Notes: generated by a model from the letters alone, not told the origin. Shown: positions 49,324-59,187, numbered from the stretch's first letter. The stretch: 64,000 nt of DNA from Acinetobacter sp. ANC 3929 (GCF_000369405.1 NZ_KB849999.1:726054-790053); one strand, 5' to 3'. Numbers and translations are program-made.

Positions 49324-50157
49324 ATGATTAGAGTGCCTTCTCCTGCCAAATTGAACTTGTTTCTGCATATCACAGGTCGTCGTGAAAATGGTTATCATGA
49401 ATTACAGACTATCTTTCAACTCATTGATTTATATGACTGGATGACTTTTGAGCCGCATACAGAAGAAACCATTCAAATAGCAGGCTTAAGCGAAGTCAAA
49501 TTCGAACAGAATTTAATTTATCGTGCAGCACAATTATTGCGCCCACATGCAAAAAAACCATGTGGGCTCAGCATAAAGATTGAAAAAAATATTCCAATGG
49601 GTGCCGGTCTTGGCGGTGGTTCATCTAATGCGGCAACCACACTGATTGTACTCAATCAACTGTGGCAATGTGGCTTAGATGAACAACAATTGGCCGATTA
49701 TGGCGTACAACTTGGTGCAGATGTTCCGATCTTTGTTTTAGGTCGTAATGCATGGGCCGAAGGCATCGGTGAACATTTATCATTCATAGACTTAGCTCAA
49801 AAAAAATTCATAATTTTAAAACCTGACTGTTTTATCAGCACTCAACAGCTTTTTTCTCAAAAAACATTGACAAGAGATTCTAAGATCACTACATTTTGCG
49901 CCTATCAGTTAGAACCTTCTAATTTTGGAAATAACTTTGAACCTCTGGCTCGACAGTTATACCCTGAAGTAGAAGAAGCAATGCAATATTTAGATCAGTT
50001 TGGTCTAGCAAAGCTTACAGGTACAGGTGCTTGTGTTTTTATTGAAGTAACCGATGAAATGGATATAAAGCAAATTTTGCAAAACTCGCCTTGTAAAGCT
50101 TACTTGGTTAACAGTCTAGCAGAATCACCTTTAAGACATTTTTCAGTTACCTGTTAG
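49324..50157 (+). CDS. ispE: 4-diphosphocytidyl-2-C-methyl-D-erythritol kinase
   Basis: ATP-dependent kinase of the MEP isoprenoid pathway. 277 residues, GHMP fold. PSPAKLNLFLHITGRRENGYHEL near 5-27 holds the catalytic Lys, PMGAGLGGGSSNAATTL near 94-110 is the ATP loop, and LGADVPIF near 132 completes the site. C-terminal TGTGACVF is motif 3. The TAG stop overlaps the first two bases of the downstream tRNA-Gln, so coding and tRNA sequences share the same transcript end. Confidence 0.95.
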   Translation: MIRVPSPAKLNLFLHITGRRENGYHELQTIFQLIDLYDWMTFEPHTEETIQIAGLSEVKFEQNLIYRAAQLLRPHAKKPCGLSIKIEKNIPMGAGLGGGSSNAATTLIVLNQLWQCGLDEQQLADYGVQLGADVPIFVLGRNAWAEGIGEHLSFIDLAQKKFIILKPDCFISTQQLFSQKTLTRDSKITTFCAYQLEPSNFGNNFEPLARQLYPEVEEAMQYLDQFGLAKLTGTGACVFIEVTDEMDIKQILQNSPCKAYLVNSLAESPLRHFSVTC

Positions 50158-50230
50158 GGGCGTCGCCAAGTGGTAAGGCACCGGGTTTTGATCTCGGCAT
50201 CCGTTGGTTCGAATCCAGCCGCCCCTGCCA
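50156..50230 (+). tRNA. tRNA-Gln (TTG), copy 1
   Basis: 75 nt with encoded CCA. The acceptor stem is AGGGGCG/CGCCCCT, the anticodon loop TTTTGAT, and the T-arm GGTTCGAATCC. Its first two bases (AG) are the last two of the ispE TAG stop, so it is probably released from the lolB-ispE mRNA by RNase P. Confidence 0.95.
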
Positions 50231-50259
50231 ATTTCCATCTGTAGATATATGTAATATTT

Positions 50260-50334
50260 AGGGGCGTCGCCAAGTGGTAAGGCACCGGGTTTTGATCTCG
50301 GCATCCGTTGGTTCGAATCCAGCCGCCCCTGCCA
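50260..50334 (+). tRNA. tRNA-Gln (TTG), copy 2
   Basis: 75 nt, identical to copy 1, 29 bases downstream of it. Probably part of one multi-tRNA precursor. Confidence 0.95.
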
Positions 50335-50419
50335 TATATTAAGACAGACTTGTTTTATATTGATATTTGATCAAATATATTGACATTATCATCTAAAACC
50401 TTTAAAGTTCTGCCGCATT

Positions 50420-50494
50420 AGGGGCGTCGCCAAGTGGTAAGGCACCGGGTTTTGATCTCGGCATCCGTTGGTTCGAATCCAGCCGCCCCTGCCA
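50420..50494 (+). tRNA. tRNA-Gln (TTG), copy 3
   Basis: 75 nt, identical to copies 1 and 2, 85 bases after copy 2 and 37 bases before prs. The longer spacer (50335-50419) may hold an extra promoter; the tRNA ends without a terminator before prs. Confidence 0.95.
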
Positions 50495-50531
50495 TCCAAA
50501 TTCATTATAAGCCAACCGCCAAGGGTGCTTC

Positions 50532-51485
50532 ATGCCCAATCTTGTCGTTTTTAGTGGAAGTGCTCATCCACATTTCGCTCAAAAAGTCGTAAGCCATTTA
50601 CATATTCCTTTAGGTGCTGCTTCTGTTAGCAAGTTCTCTGATGGTGAAATTTCAGTTGAAATTACTGAGAATGTTCGTGGTAAAGACGTTTTTATCGTCC
50701 AGTCTACCTGTGCGCCTACCAATGATAACCTGATGGAAATCTTGGTTATGGCTGATGCTTTGCGTCGTGCAAGTGCTGGTCGTATCACTGCTGTCATTCC
50801 TTATTTCGGTTATGCACGCCAAGATCGTCGTCCACGTTCTGCTCGTGTCCCAATTACAGCGAAAGTTGTTGCAGACATGCTAACAACCGTTGGAATTGAC
50901 CGTGTGGTAATGATTGACTTACACGCAGACCAAATTCAAGGTTTCTTCGATATCCCTGTTGACAACATTTACGGTACGCCAGCGTTACTCGCTGACTTAC
51001 GTCAACAACAACATCACAACCTCGTGGTGGTTTCACCTGACGTAGGTGGTGTTGTTCGTGCCCGTGCTGTTGCGAAACAAATGGGTGATATCGACTTAGC
51101 TATCATCGATAAACGTCGCCAAAAAGCAAATGAATCACAAGTGATGCATTTGATTGGTGATGTAAATGATCGTGACTGTGTCATTGTTGATGACATGGTA
51201 GATACAGCAGGAACGCTTTGCAAAGCCGCGGATGCACTGAAACAGTTTGGTGCACGCCGTGTGGTTGCTTATGCAACTCACCCTGTTTTATCTGGCAAAG
51301 CCATTGAGAACCTTCGTAACTCTGTGATTGATGAATTGGTTGTTACAGACACCATTCCTCTTTCAGATGAAGCATTGAGCTTAGGCAAAATTCGCCAAGT
51401 TTCTGTTGCTAGCATGGTTGCTGAAACAATTCGTCGTATCAATAACGAAGAATCTATTAGCGCAATGTTCGATAGTTATCTATAA
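50532..51485 (+). CDS. prs: Ribose-phosphate pyrophosphokinase
   Basis: Makes PRPP from ribose 5-phosphate and ATP for purines, pyrimidines, NAD, His and Trp. 317 residues, class [21 protein letters not shown] near 35-54, [21 protein letters not shown] near 94, and the PRPP loop [17 protein letters not shown] near 216-232 are visible. It follows the tRNA-Gln trio, as prs follows ispE in E. coli. Confidence 0.97.
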   Translation: MPNLVVFSGSAHPHFAQKVVSHLHIPLGAASVSKFSDGEISVEITENVRGKDVFIVQSTCAPTNDNLMEILVMADALRRASAGRITAVIPYFGYARQDRRPRSARVPITAKVVADMLTTVGIDRVVMIDLHADQIQGFFDIPVDNIYGTPALLADLRQQQHHNLVVVSPDVGGVVRARAVAKQMGDIDLAIIDKRRQKANESQVMHLIGDVNDRDCVIVDDMVDTAGTLCKAADALKQFGARRVVAYATHPVLSGKAIENLRNSVIDELVVTDTIPLSDEALSLGKIRQVSVASMVAETIRRINNEESISAMFDSYL

Positions 51486-51504
51486 TAGCCCAGCTTTTTT
51501 TCTT

Positions 51505-51529
51505 AAACCCTAGCTCGCTAGGGTTTTTC
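51505..51529 (+). terminator. Intrinsic terminator after prs
   Basis: ACCCTAGC and GCTAGGGT pair around a 2-base loop and are followed by a T-run. Confidence 0.85.
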
Positions 51530-51584
51530 TATCACTAAACTGGTCGCAAGTTTAGTCACTTTAAATCTCAATGAGGATATGCCC

Positions 51585-51881
51585 ATGGCAAACTTCGTAT
51601 TAAATGCTCAAGCACGTGAAGTAGCACAACAAGGGAAAGGTTCGAGCCGCCGCCTTCGTCACGCTGCTCAAATCCCAGCAATCATCTACGGTGGTAGCGC
51701 TGAGCCTGTAGCAGTTACTTTAGAGCTTCGTGAAATTGTTAAAGCTTTAGAAAACAACGCTTTCTTCGAAGAAGTTATCGAAATCAAAATCGGTGACAAA
51801 GTTGAGAACGTTAAAATCCAAGCGTTACAACGTCACCCTGCTAAAAACACACCTATGCACGCTGACTTCAAACGCGCATAA
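51585..51881 (+). CDS. rplY: 50S ribosomal protein L25, short form
   Basis: 98 residues, close to E. coli L25 (94) and without the CTC C-terminal domain. It binds 5S r[24 protein letters not shown] near 18-38 and [21 protein letters not shown] near 73-93 are diagnostic. I start at ATG 51585, with GAGGA 11 bases upstream; an ATG two codons earlier would be only about 4 bases from that site. pth follows after 19 bases. Confidence 0.95.
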   Translation: MANFVLNAQAREVAQQGKGSSRRLRHAAQIPAIIYGGSAEPVAVTLELREIVKALENNAFFEEVIEIKIGDKVENVKIQALQRHPAKNTPMHADFKRA

Positions 51882-51900
51882 GTGTTAAAGGCGTAAATTA

Positions 51901-52482
51901 GTGTCAAATATTTCGCTAATTGTTGGTTTGGGTAATCCTGGAAAGGAGTATGCCCAAACCCGCCATAATGCAGGTTTCTGGTTCGTAGAACAGCTTGCAG
52001 ATCGTTATGGCATTTCTCTAAAAGCTGATCCAAAATTTCATGGATACAGTGGTCGTGGCCAAGTTGAAGGTCATGATGTACGCTTATTACTCCCTACCAC
52101 TTTCATGAACCGTTCTGGTCAAAGTGTTGTTCCTTTCTCTAAATTCTATCAAGTTGCACCTGAAGCAATCCTAATTGCGCATGATGAACTGGATATGGAT
52201 CCCGGTGTTATTCGTTTGAAAACAGGTGGCGGACACGGTGGACACAATGGTCTTCGTGATATCGTTCCTCATATCGGCGCTAACTTTCACCGTTTAAGAA
52301 TTGGAATTGGGCACCCTGGTGCTAAAGAGCGCGTTTCGGGTCATGTACTCGGCAAAGCGCCTAGCAGTGAACAAGCTTTAATGGACGCAGCAATTGATCA
52401 TGCCCTCTCTAAAGTGAAAATGCTTGTTGATGGACAAGTGTCACAGGCCATGAATCAAATTAACGCTTATAAGCCCGCTTAA
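51901..52482 (+). CDS. pth: Peptidyl-tRNA hydrolase
   Basis: Recycles peptidyl-tRNA dropped by ribosomes. 193 residues, starting at GTG. GLGNPGKEYAQTRHNAGFW at 9-27 contains the catalytic His. LPTTFMNRSGQSV near 64, AHDELDMDPGVIRLKTGGGHGGHNGLRD near 91-118 and IGIGHPGAKERVSGHVLG near 134 complete the site. rplY-pth is a common pairing. Confidence 0.97.
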   Translation: MSNISLIVGLGNPGKEYAQTRHNAGFWFVEQLADRYGISLKADPKFHGYSGRGQVEGHDVRLLLPTTFMNRSGQSVVPFSKFYQVAPEAILIAHDELDMDPGVIRLKTGGGHGGHNGLRDIVPHIGANFHRLRIGIGHPGAKERVSGHVLGKAPSSEQALMDAAIDHALSKVKMLVDGQVSQAMNQINAYKPA

Positions 52483-52626
52483 CTTAAACTGAATTGTTGA
52501 TCAATCCCGCTTGCCATATTGCATTTTTAAGCGCAAAATGCGCATCAAACCGCCTATAGCCCGCGGAAAACGTGACAAGTCACCCATAAGATATTCATCT
52601 TAGGTCTTACTCAGGAGACGCTAGCC

Positions 52627-53007
52627 ATGCTATCTCGTTTATTAAAATGTAAAATTCACCGTGCAGTTGTGACTCATGCAGAACTTCATTATGAAGGCTC
52701 TTGTGCAATTGATGGCGTATTAATGGACTTAGCAGGGATTCGTGAATACGAAGAAATCCACGTATGGAACGTAACCAACGGCAAACGCTTCACAACTTAT
52801 GCAATTCGTGGTGAAGATGATTCAGGTATTATTTCAGTCAATGGTGGCGCTGCACATCAAGCTGATGTAGGCGATTTAGTGATTATTGCGACTTTTGGTG
52901 ACTTTACTGAAGTTGAAGCAAACCTCCACAAACCACGCCTTGTCTATGCAAATCCAGACAATACAGTCAACCACACAGCAAACTGTATTCCTGTACAAAT
53001 TGCATAA
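52627..53007 (+). CDS. panD: Aspartate 1-decarboxylase proenzyme
   Basis: Makes beta-alanine for pantothenate and CoA. 126 residues. It is a pyruvoyl enzyme made by self-cleavage at Gly24-Ser25, seen in [11 protein letters not shown]. Further marks are [16 protein letters not shown] near 40-55 and the [19 protein letters not shown] stretch near 75-93. AGGAG precedes the ATG. panB and panC are not adjacent. The coaD gene of the same pathway lies 14 kb away. Confidence 0.96.
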   Translation: MLSRLLKCKIHRAVVTHAELHYEGSCAIDGVLMDLAGIREYEEIHVWNVTNGKRFTTYAIRGEDDSGIISVNGGAAHQADVGDLVIIATFGDFTEVEANLHKPRLVYANPDNTVNHTANCIPVQIA

Positions 53008-53023
53008 GCAATAAAACAGATTC

Positions 53024-53076
53024 CGAAAAAAGCCAGTCCCTTGCGCCGCTTCAGTCGCGGCTCATGGTTTTTTTTA
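53024..53076 (+). terminator. Probable terminator after panD
   Basis: A GCCGC/GCGGC stem with a 7-base loop, with outer CCA/TGG pairing, followed by eight T. The stem has bulges, so confidence is moderate. Confidence 0.55.
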
Positions 53077-53214
53077 TTGTGAAAAATTCCAAAATCTGCC
53101 ATTTCTTAAAAATACAAAAACACTGAAAAATAAGGCCGAGTTTTACCTAACCCAACTTGTAAAACAGTGCTAGCCCTTATTCAATAAATAGACAATAACG
53201 ATAATTTGAAAAAT

Positions 53215-55005
53215 ATGGATATTCTGAATATTCTCAGCAAAGTCAGCCTCTTTGCAGAATTAGATCACGCGACGCTGGAAAGCTTGGTTTCCTCTTGCCA
53301 TATTCGTCATCTGCAAACAGGGCAACAACTGTATTGTGCGCATGATATTGCTGATCATGTCTATATTGTTGCCTATGGCAGAGTAAAGCTCAGCAGCTCA
53401 GCAGGTTTACTCTGCTATTACGGTCGAAACGAAATTGTCGGTGAAACGGGTGTCATTTCCAACCAACCGCATCACTGTACAGTCAATGCCATTCGAGATA
53501 CTGCCTTACTGGGTATTCCTCAGCAACAGTTTTTAGATTTCATCCATGAATATCCCAAAGTTTTGTTTGCACTGTCTCGTTTGATTATTCATCGCTCTCA
53601 ACCTGAACAGCAACTCACCCATGCCATGGGACATAGTCGTACCCTTTCTGTCATTCCTGTCTCGACACATATTCCAGCCACTCATCTAGCAGAGAAACTG
53701 ACAGAACATTTACAACGCTGGCCTCATGCACGGTTAGTCACCGCAGCACATGTTGATGCGCTGTTTGGTTCTGGATTTAGCCAAACCCCTTTGGATTACA
53801 GTAGCGAAGATTTACAACTGCGCCAATGGCTGGCCAGTCTAGAAGAAAAGCATTGCTATGTGCTATATGCCGCCAATAGCAGTGACGATGAATGGTCAAA
53901 ACGCTGTCTACATCAAGCAGATCGAATCCTCATATTGGCTGAAGCAAATCAAACACCGACACAAACCCCGTTATCACATGTGCTTAATCAACATGAATGG
54001 CAAAGTCCGATCGAATTGGTTCTGTTACGCTCCGAAGGTGACCCTTCCCCACATACACTGATTTGGAAGCAGTTATACCATGCCCGCGCGCATTACTTTA
54101 TTCATCCTTGGGCTCAAGCTGATATCTGTGCGGTTGCCCGCCAAATTTCCAGTCAGGGCGTTGGTTTAGTGCTGGGTGGCGGTGGTGCACGAGGGTTTGC
54201 CCATATCGGTTTGATTCGGGCGCTAGAACAATTACATATCCCGATTGATATTGTCGGTGGTACCAGTATGGGGGCTTTTGTCGCAGCCTTGGTTGCCTGC
54301 GGTTTTGATAGTGTTGAAATGACCCATATCGCCTATGAAACCTTCGTGGCACGGAACTATCTCAATGACTACACCATGCCACGCGTTTCACTGATTCGAG
54401 GACAACGTTTCCATACTCGCCTGCATGCTATTTTTGGACATCGTCGAATTGAGGAACTCAGACAGACCTATTACTGTATTTCAACCAACCTTACTACAGG
54501 TCAGGCCGTGATTCATGATCAAGGTGAACTTGCCACTTGGGTCGGAACCAGTATGAGCGTGCCTGGTGTTGCGCCTCCAGTGGCTTGGCATGAAAACTTG
54601 CTCTGTGATGGAGGCGTCATTAACAACCTCCCTACTGATGTGATGCAGAATCTGGAAAGAGGTACCATTATTGCCAGTAATGTCAGTCTGCATGACGATA
54701 TCCGAGTCCCAGGCATCGGTTTAGATGAACCTGATCAAAGTGCCTTACTGAATTGGAATAAAATCATTAAAGATAAATTGCTACATGCACCACGACTGGC
54801 AGAAATCTTAATGCGGACAGCGACCCTCGCCAGCGATACCATGATTCAGACCGCTGCAATTGAACGGGCCAATTTACATATTCGCATGCCTATCGAAGGG
54901 ATTGGCATGTTTGACTGGCATAAATTAGATACATTGGTAGAGCGCGGTTATGAGCATGCTTTAGAAACACTGCTCCCGATTCGTGAGACTTTACCGAACG
55001 CTTAA
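53215..55005 (+). CDS. Patatin-like phospholipase with N-terminal cyclic-nucleotide-binding-type domain
   Basis: 596 residues from the ATG giving MDILNILSKVSLF; a TTG three codons earlier is possible. About 1-120 is a CNB/CRP-type domain (LFAELDHATLESLVSSCHI, GRVKLSSSAGLL, GETGVISNQPHHCTVNAI). About 120-310 is an unassigned middle. About 315-480 is the patatin domain, with the oxyanion loop LGGGGARGFAHIG near 321, the nucleophile elbow GGTSMGAF near 347 and the catalytic Asp in LCDGGVINNLP near 464. This is the neuropathy-target-esterase type. No signal peptide. It converges on the unknown 55-kb gene. Confidence 0.87.
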   Translation: MDILNILSKVSLFAELDHATLESLVSSCHIRHLQTGQQLYCAHDIADHVYIVAYGRVKLSSSAGLLCYYGRNEIVGETGVISNQPHHCTVNAIRDTALLGIPQQQFLDFIHEYPKVLFALSRLIIHRSQPEQQLTHAMGHSRTLSVIPVSTHIPATHLAEKLTEHLQRWPHARLVTAAHVDALFGSGFSQTPLDYSSEDLQLRQWLASLEEKHCYVLYAANSSDDEWSKRCLHQADRILILAEANQTPTQTPLSHVLNQHEWQSPIELVLLRSEGDPSPHTLIWKQLYHARAHYFIHPWAQADICAVARQISSQGVGLVLGGGGARGFAHIGLIRALEQLHIPIDIVGGTSMGAFVAALVACGFDSVEMTHIAYETFVARNYLNDYTMPRVSLIRGQRFHTRLHAIFGHRRIEELRQTYYCISTNLTTGQAVIHDQGELATWVGTSMSVPGVAPPVAWHENLLCDGGVINNLPTDVMQNLERGTIIASNVSLHDDIRVPGIGLDEPDQSALLNWNKIIKDKLLHAPRLAEILMRTATLASDTMIQTAAIERANLHIRMPIEGIGMFDWHKLDTLVERGYEHALETLLPIRETLPNA

Positions 55006-55015
55006 TCTAGCCATG

Positions 55016-56197
55016 TCATGACGTCAACGAAGATTGAATGTGGTAGCGATCTAATAAACTATCCAAATATTGATAGGTTTCAGGGTCTAATTGCTGCATA
55101 TAACCATCAAGAATACGATGGCATTGTTGCTGCTTTTCAACTGGCATACGTCGCATAATGTCAAAGGTCACTTCCCATTGTGAACGTAGCAATGAGGCAT
55201 AGGCAATATGATGTAATACATCCTCATCGATCTGGGCAATTGCTGTAGCCACCGTCTGTCTTGCTTCATCTTGCATATAATTCACGATTACCAGCATATC
55301 TGCCCATAAATCACAACGATCAGCAGCTTCAACAATACTTTGAATAATTTCAACTTGTCTTAAAGCAGGTAGATTTGCCACAAAATTTTGTGCTTGTGGA
55401 GATAAACAGGCCACTACGGGCAACATATCCTCCCAAAGTTGATCTTCCTGTGTGGCTTGAATAATCGCATTCACCACCGATTCACCTTGCTGAACTGCCA
55501 GATCACCCAACTCCTGTTTCAATCCATAACTGATATAACTCATTAAAGCCAAAACTTTGGGCCATACCAACCGTTGTGTCGGATCACCCACAATCAATAA
55601 CGCTTGCTCGATACGTTCTTTTGGCAATACATGCACCAAATGATCAATCTGCTCCCGAGATTCAATATAAAATGCAATTTCCAGCAGGTCACTTTCACTT
55701 TCGACAATCTGTGCAACATCTAATAAAACCGTGTCAGATAGCATACTGACAAAGCGACCTATGGTTACAAAATCACGCTGCGCCAACAGAACTTGGGTAA
55801 TATCGGTAATTTGATGTGTGGTCAGATAACCCAATAACTCTCTTGCTAATCTTGGATCTAAATACACCGAGACTGCAGCTACAGTTTTAGCAGGCAAATG
55901 CTTGGCAATTCGATAGGAACTTTCCGTAGGCAAATACACTGCAATTTGCGCCACGATAAAAGGGTCCAAAAAATGCTTGACCATAAAAACACTGATCCAA
56001 TGTGGTAGCCAATTGACCCATGTCGCTAAATAACGGAAACGCTTTTTTTGCTGCTTCTGTAACCGTTCTAAGATCGCAAAACGAAATTGTCTTAAGCTCT
56101 CAGGGGCCAAAGGCTGCATAAAGGCCAATTGCTGCTCTGTGACCTTCAAGATGCGAGAGAGCTTGATAATTTCTGCCTGTACTGCAAGTCGAGTCAT
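55016..56197 (-). CDS. Unknown helical-repeat protein, 393 residues
   Basis: No domain is recognised with confidence. The protein is soluble, acidic and almost entirely helical, with recurring blocks of about 38 residues such as VAQIAVYLPTESSYRIAKHL, LARELLGYLTTHQITDITQVL and IDHLVHVLPKERIEQALLIV. This resembles HEAT-like or MgtE-N-like superhelices. The N-terminus has a short hydrophobic patch (WVNWLPHWISVFMVKHFLDP) near 62-81. It is 14 bases downstream of a 70-residue gene and converges on the CNB-patatin gene, 10 bases stop to stop. Function unknown. Confidence 0.7.
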   Translation of the reverse strand: MTRLAVQAEIIKLSRILKVTEQQLAFMQPLAPESLRQFRFAILERLQKQQKKRFRYLATWVNWLPHWISVFMVKHFLDPFIVAQIAVYLPTESSYRIAKHLPAKTVAAVSVYLDPRLARELLGYLTTHQITDITQVLLAQRDFVTIGRFVSMLSDTVLLDVAQIVESESDLLEIAFYIESREQIDHLVHVLPKERIEQALLIVGDPTQRLVWPKVLALMSYISYGLKQELGDLAVQQGESVVNAIIQATQEDQLWEDMLPVVACLSPQAQNFVANLPALRQVEIIQSIVEAADRCDLWADMLVIVNYMQDEARQTVATAIAQIDEDVLHHIAYASLLRSQWEVTFDIMRRMPVEKQQQCHRILDGYMQQLDPETYQYLDSLLDRYHIQSSLTS

Positions 56198-56211
56198 GCT
56201 ATCCCATCCTT

Positions 56212-56424
56212 TTATTTATCTCGAAATAGCCAACGCAGGAAAAAAGGCGTTTGGTACAGACTTTGATTCAGTTTCTTGTCTTCATTTTCTATGGTTTGTT
56301 GTAATTGTTGATTAAGCCAAATCAAATCTGGATTGGATAATTGTGAAAATGCTTGAAGACTCATCACTGGCCGATGTAACTGTTGTGCCAATTGTTCTAA
56401 CTCTGTTTTATCCGCTTTCTCCAT
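56212..56424 (-). CDS. Small hypothetical protein, 70 residues
   Basis: Helical and Gln/Leu-rich (ELEQLAQQLHRPVMSLQAF), ending in a hydrophobic and basic tail TPFFLRWLFRDK that could contact membrane or a partner. The stop is 14 bases before the start of the unknown 393-residue protein, so the two are probably one operon. No family is recognised. The ATG has only a modest upstream ribosome site (AAGGAT). Confidence 0.6.
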   Translation of the reverse strand: MEKADKTELEQLAQQLHRPVMSLQAFSQLSNPDLIWLNQQLQQTIENEDKKLNQSLYQTPFFLRWLFRDK

Positions 56425-56598
56425 TGGGGTGATCCTTCCGCTTTATTGTTGTTTTATCTTTTGAGTCTATGCTCAATTTAAATGTATTACCAGTTTCACT
56501 GAGCAGTTAAAAAAGTTGATCCAATTCTCAGCAATTTTTTGAATTTTTATAGAACGATTCATTCTATAAAAAGCTCACTTTTCACTTAAAAAACTGGC

Positions 56599-56604
56599 TA
56601 TAAT
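56599..56604 (+). promoter_or_regulatory. Candidate -10 element for the riboswitch-ribB transcript
   Basis: A perfect TATAAT, 9 bases before the FMN aptamer; no clear -35 17 bases upstream. Confidence 0.45.
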
Positions 56605-56612
56605 CAAAGGAC

Positions 56613-56766
56613 ATCGCTTCAGGGCGGGGTGAAATTCCCCACCGGTGGTAAGTTAGGCATTGTACTCAAATGGCCTAATCAGCCCACGAGCCTGTATATA
56701 TTTTATATACTCGCAGATTTGGTGAGAGACCAAAGCCGACGGTATAGTCCGGATGAAAGAAGACGA
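56613..56766 (+). promoter_or_regulatory. FMN riboswitch (RFN element)
   Basis: The RFN core reads CTTCAGGGCGGGGTGAAATT, then CCCCACCGGTGGTAA. After a variable P3-P4 arm (including an AT-rich TATATATTTTATATA helix) come GCAGA, GGTGAGAGACCAAAGCCGACGG and AGTCCGGATGAAAGAAGACG. The closing P1 helix pairs CGCTTC with GAAGACG loosely. FMN binding turns down ribB, about 100 bases downstream. Family identity is certain; the exact ends are within a few bases. Confidence 0.95.
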
Positions 56767-56771
56767 AACCT

Positions 56772-56797
56772 CCAAAACAACTTTTGGTTTGTTTTGG
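56772..56797 (+). promoter_or_regulatory. Hairpin downstream of the FMN aptamer, possible expression platform
   Basis: CCAAAACAA and TTGTTTTGG form a 9-bp perfect stem with an 8-base loop, six bases after the aptamer. Only a weak T-run (TTATTTTT) follows ten bases later, so control could be at termination or at translation; this cannot be settled here. Confidence 0.5.
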
Positions 56798-56863
56798 TGT
56801 CCGCTTATTTTTACATCAGTCCTGAAATGTTCAACCGTATCCAATTTACGAGAGCGTTTCATT

Positions 56864-57523
56864 ATGTCTAGTTTAATCCAACCCGAACTTTTCTTTTCAG
56901 CCCTTTCCCCTGCTGAACAACGTATTCAACAAGCTTTAGAAGATATCCGCCAAGGCAAACCTGTATTGGTGATGGACGATTTTGATCGTGAAAACGAAGC
57001 TGACCTGATTATTGCTGCTGAAACCTTAACTGTCGAAAACATGGCACAAATGATTCGTGATGGTTCAGGTATTGTTTGCTTATGCTTAACAGAAGCCTTA
57101 GCTGATCATTTAGAACTCCCACCTATGGTCGTTGATAACTCAAGCCAGTTTAAAACTGCATTTACCGTGACCATTGAAGCTGCTCAAGGCGTAACGACTG
57201 GCGTGTCAGCAAAAGATCGTGTGACTACTGTTCTTGCTGCAACCCAAGACGGTGCCGTTGCCAGTGATTTGAGCCGCCCAGGCCATGTTTTTCCGCTACG
57301 TGCACGTGAAGGTGGTGTCTTAAGCCGTCGCGGTCATACCGAAGGTACGGTTGATCTAGCGCGTCTGGCGGGTTTAAGGCCATCCGGGGTCCTATGCGAA
57401 TTGACCAATCCAGATGGTTCAATGGCTTCAGGCATTCAAGTTTTGGCGTATGCGCAAACACATGGCTTGACCGTGATTAGTATTGAAGAACTGGTGCAAT
57501 ACCGTTTAAAACACAATGTCTGA
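56864..57523 (+). CDS. ribB: 3,4-dihydroxy-2-butanone 4-phosphate synthase
   Basis: Makes the four-carbon unit of riboflavin from ribulose 5-phosphate. 219 residues, stand-alone (no GTP cyclohydrolase II fusion). [16 protein letters not shown] near 39-54 carries the acidic metal and substrate loop. [36 protein letters not shown] and [12 protein letters not shown] follow. The start ([11 protein letters not shown]) has GAGAG upstream; a reading 37 codons longer would run into the riboswitch and is rejected. Control by the FMN riboswitch is clear. Confidence 0.96.
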   Translation: MSSLIQPELFFSALSPAEQRIQQALEDIRQGKPVLVMDDFDRENEADLIIAAETLTVENMAQMIRDGSGIVCLCLTEALADHLELPPMVVDNSSQFKTAFTVTIEAAQGVTTGVSAKDRVTTVLAATQDGAVASDLSRPGHVFPLRAREGGVLSRRGHTEGTVDLARLAGLRPSGVLCELTNPDGSMASGIQVLAYAQTHGLTVISIEELVQYRLKHNV

Positions 57524-57531
57524 TTAGACAT

Positions 57532-57561
57532 AAAAAAAGCCTCGAATCATCGAGGCTTTTT
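57532..57561. terminator. Bidirectional terminator between ribB and the HAD gene
   Basis: AAAAAAGCCTCG and CGAGGCTTTTT pair around a 6-base loop. Confidence 0.92.
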
Positions 57562-57573
57562 ATTGCATAATTT

Positions 57574-58248
57574 TTAAGAGACTTTTCGTTCTGCATTCAG
57601 TTCATTAATAGATTCAATTAATGCGCTAAATTGCGAAATTTGAGTCACTGGTTGTGCTTGAGCCAACTCTTCTGCTGTACCATAACCATAATTCACTGCA
57701 ATAGTTTCAATCGCATTGGCACGCGCACCCATAACGTCATATTGACGATCACCCACCATAATACACTGCTGTGCATCTAACTGTTCTTGTTCAAGAATAT
57801 AAGCAATTAAATCTGCTTTGTTGGTTCGTTCGCCTGTAAGTTCACTGCCGTACATTTCGATAAAATACTGGTCTAGATTAAAATGAATCAAGATTTGTTT
57901 GGCATAAATTGTAGGCTTTGCTGTCGCCAAAAACAAAGCATAGCCTTGTGATTGCAATTGTTGCAAAGTCTCAGCGACGGATGGATACACTTCATTTTCA
58001 AATAAGCCAGTCACCGAGAAACGCTCACGATAAGCAAGCAAGGCCTGCTCAGCCAGATCATCATCTTGAGTATTTAGTAATTTTGCGAGAGATGCCTTCA
58101 ATGGCGGACCAATGGTCCAGTCCAGATTAACGTCGTCGGCCAAAGGTTGGCCTAACTTTTCCAAAGCAAAACGAATTGAACCATGAATCCCTGTTTTAGG
58201 ATCAGTTAAAGTCCCATCTAAATCGATTAGAATATTTTTGATCGTCAT
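57574..58248 (-). CDS. HAD-family phosphatase (phosphoglycolate phosphatase / 5'-nucleotidase-like)
   Basis: 224 residues, HAD superfamily subfamily IA. Motif I is LIDLDGTLTDPKTG near 7-20 (nucleophile and acid Asp), motif II ATAKPT near 108, and motif III/IV K, then MVGDRQYDVMGARANAI near 165-181. The four-helix cap at about 16-85 is of the Gph type. Substrate (phosphoglycolate, nucleotide or pyrophosphate) cannot be read from sequence. Monocistronic, divergent from thiD. Confidence 0.82.
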   Translation of the reverse strand: MTIKNILIDLDGTLTDPKTGIHGSIRFALEKLGQPLADDVNLDWTIGPPLKASLAKLLNTQDDDLAEQALLAYRERFSVTGLFENEVYPSVAETLQQLQSQGYALFLATAKPTIYAKQILIHFNLDQYFIEMYGSELTGERTNKADLIAYILEQEQLDAQQCIMVGDRQYDVMGARANAIETIAVNYGYGTAEELAQAQPVTQISQFSALIESINELNAERKVS

Positions 58249-58329
58249 TCGCTCAATCTCTTGCAGTCTTACACAACACAGTCGAGAGTTTCTCGAAACT
58301 TCCCTATACTACCGTAGATTGCAGAATAA

Positions 58330-59109
<780 letters not shown>

Positions 59110-59149
59110 GTTACTTTGAAAGTCATAAATTTTCTGGAAATGATCAAAT

Positions 59150-59175
59150 AAAAAGGCGCATTTAGCGCCTTTTTT
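59150..59175. terminator. Bidirectional terminator between thiD and the BON-LysM gene
   Basis: AAAAGGCGC and GCGCCTTTT pair around a 5-base loop; U-runs exist on both strands. Confidence 0.92.
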
Positions 59176-59187
59176 AATGTCCACATA

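Noticed and set aside
50156..50494. CRISPR-like array (three repeats with spacers)
   Set aside because: The repeats are 75-nt tRNA-Gln genes with cloverleaf and CCA.
56629..56871. Plus-strand ORF of 80 codons before ribB
   Set aside because: Falls in the FMN riboswitch, whose RNA fold explains the sequence.
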